Shown piece after piece: positions 62,778 through 64,000 of a stretch of 64,000 bases of DNA. How positions within the stretch are numbered: the first letter of the stretch is position 1; each line of letters starts with the position of its first letter. Source of the stretch: Bacteroidales bacterium (GTDB taxonomy: Bacteria; Bacteroidota; Bacteroidia; Bacteroidales; UBA932); NCBI GenBank assembly GCA_017549505.1, contig JAFYUS010000006.1, positions 1-64,000 of the forward strand, given 5' to 3'. Under the pieces are notes generated by a model. The model was given only the letters and a program-made list of their open reading frames with translations, was not told where the DNA came from and ran no database searches. The translations under genes were made by a program, and so were the position numbers.

Positions 62778-64000
62778 TCAGCCGTTGAATTTTCTGAATG
62801 CAATACATCCGTTATGTCCTCCGAATCCAAGGGAATCAGATATTCCGATTGTCAACGGAACTTCCACCGGAACGTCAGGAGTATAATTCAGATCACATTC
62901 AGGATCGGTTTCATCAAGGTTGATTGTCGGAGGTACAACTCCATTCTTAAGAGCCAGCACAGTCGCTACCGCTTCTGTGGCACCTGCTGCTCCAAGAAGA
63001 TGGCCGACCGAACCCTTTATCGAACTCACATGGGCTTTATGGGCATCATCACCCAAAGCCAGCTTGAAAGCTACGGTCTCTGCAACATCGTTGAGAGCAG
63101 TACCGGTTCCGTGGGCATTTATATAGAGAACATCATCCGACGTATATCCAGCCTCATCCAGGGCGAGTCTTAAGGCTGCAGCCTGAGTCGTGCCATCAGG
63201 ACGTGGGGCAGTAACATGGTGGGCATCACACGTATTTCCATAGCCGCATATTTCGGCTATTATCTGTGCTCCACGTGCTACGGCATGTTCATATTCTTCA
63301 AGTACAAGCATCGCCGCACCCTCACCCATCACAAAGCCTCCCCTGTTCTTATTGAAAGGCAATGATGCATATTTAGGATCCTCCGCTCTGGACAAAGCCT
63401 TGGCATTTGCAAAACCCGCCACTGCCAAAGGGATGATAGCCGCCTCTGTTCCGCCAGCTATTATCGCATCTGCATAACCATGCTTTATGGCACGATAGGC
63501 TTCACCTATGGCATGAGTCGAGGTCGCACAGGCTGTAACCACCGGCAGGCATGGACCGCATGCATTATTACGGATGGCAATATTTCCTGCTGCAATGTTT
63601 GATATCATTGTCGGTATCAGGAGAGGAGAGACCCATTTCGGTCCCTCTGTAAAAATCTTTTCCGTTTCACGTATCTGAGTGGCGAATCCGCCGATGCCGG
63701 AGCCCACATAAACGCCATAACGGGACGGATCGATATTGCCTCCCACGGAAGAGTCCAATCCGGACTCCTTCACCGCCTGCCATGCGGCAGAAACGGCAAA
63801 CAGAGTAAAGCGGTCCTGCTTTCGTGCATAAGCCGGCTCGATTTCATAATCTGCCGGATTGAAATCCTTCACCTCACCAGCTATCTTTACCGGCAGGTTA
63901 TCTGTAGGGATAGAAGTTATGAAATCAATGCCACATGCACCTTCCAGAAGATTCTTCCAGAAAGTCGCGACATCATTTCCTACAGGAGTAATGACTCCCG
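62778..64000 (-). CDS. fabF: Beta-ketoacyl-ACP synthase II, FabF-like (5' end outside window)
   Basis: The last 406 codons of a ketosynthase are visible, and the frame is open to the right edge, beginning GVITPVGNDVATFWKNLLEG, only a few residues after the family start. The active site is complete: Cys in TACATSTHAIGEA, His in NAHGTGTALND and His in SVGHLLGAAGATEA. It condenses malonyl-ACP with an acyl-ACP chain. It is translated ahead of the FabZ-like gene and ends with FRKFNG. Confidence 0.93.
   Translation of the reverse strand, partial: GVITPVGNDVATFWKNLLEGACGIDFITSIPTDNLPVKIAGEVKDFNPADYEIEPAYARKQDRFTLFAVSAAWQAVKESGLDSSVGGNIDPSRYGVYVGSGIGGFATQIRETEKIFTEGPKWVSPLLIPTMISNIAAGNIAIRNNACGPCLPVVTACATSTHAIGEAYRAIKHGYADAIIAGGTEAAIIPLAVAGFANAKALSRAEDPKYASLPFNKNRGGFVMGEGAAMLVLEEYEHAVARGAQIIAEICGYGNTCDAHHVTAPRPDGTTQAAALRLALDEAGYTSDDVLYINAHGTGTALNDVAETVAFKLALGDDAHKAHVSSIKGSVGHLLGAAGATEAVATVLALKNGVVPPTINLDETDPECDLNYTPDVPVEVPLTIGISDSLGFGGHNGCIAFRKFNG

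Overview
The window is a 64-kb piece of a Bacteroidales (Bacteroidota) chromosome; the genus cannot be fixed from the sequence. The reasons are a SusC/SusD pair, many short lipoprotein signals, the Bacteroidota-type promoter (TTTG, about 19 bases, TAnnTTTG) upstream of several genes, a DUF4293 protein, a ClpC-type ATPase, EttA, and weak Shine-Dalgarno signals. No rRNA, tRNA, CRISPR array, insertion sequence or phage gene was seen.

Region 1-6793: the 5' part of a TonB-dependent receptor under a cobalamin riboswitch, a low-molecular-weight tyrosine phosphatase, alanine racemase, a YugP-type membrane zinc peptidase and a large M16 lipoprotein peptidase, followed by two hairpins. Region 6794-7109 has no convincing gene. 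It holds a three-copy repeat able to form alternative hairpins and a long bidirectional terminator. An M28 peptidase with a membrane C-terminal half follows (7110-8834).

Region 8874-40042 is a pectin and galacturonate locus. One run of fourteen minus-strand genes (34394 down to 8874) encodes, in transcription order, UxaB, UxaA, a GH28 polygalacturonase, a CE12-CE8 double esterase, a GH105-PL1 fusion, an ExuT-like MFS carrier, a PL1 lyase, SusC, SusD, a surface lipoprotein with a duplicated C-terminal module, KduD, a GatC-like PTS membrane subunit without partners, KduI, KdgK and KDPG aldolase (fifteen counting the aldolase after the small repeat gap). A XylR-like AraC regulator and UxaC are divergent, and an esterase-GH43 fusion converges on uxaC. 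Together they take homogalacturonan at the cell surface to pyruvate and glyceraldehyde-3-phosphate by both the saturated route (UxaC, UxaB, UxaA) and the unsaturated route (GH105, KduI, KduD), meeting at 2-keto-3-deoxygluconate. Two features stand out: KduI carries an export signal, and an orphan PTS-family permease sits between kduI and kduD. This suggests that the unsaturated-uronate product is isomerised in the periplasm and then imported without phosphorylation.

Region 40055-64000 is mainly housekeeping: EttA; a membrane AraC-type regulator; a well-bounded five-gene operon (SPOR lipoprotein, degenerate M28-TonB_C fusion, LeuRS, two YitT proteins) with a near-perfect promoter and a terminator; CapA-like and PhoH proteins; a TPR protein with GyrA; ClpC; a HAD phosphatase, AI-2E family membrane protein and esterase; a nucleoside phosphorylase; DUF4293; and a FabZ-like dehydratase with the 3' part of FabF.
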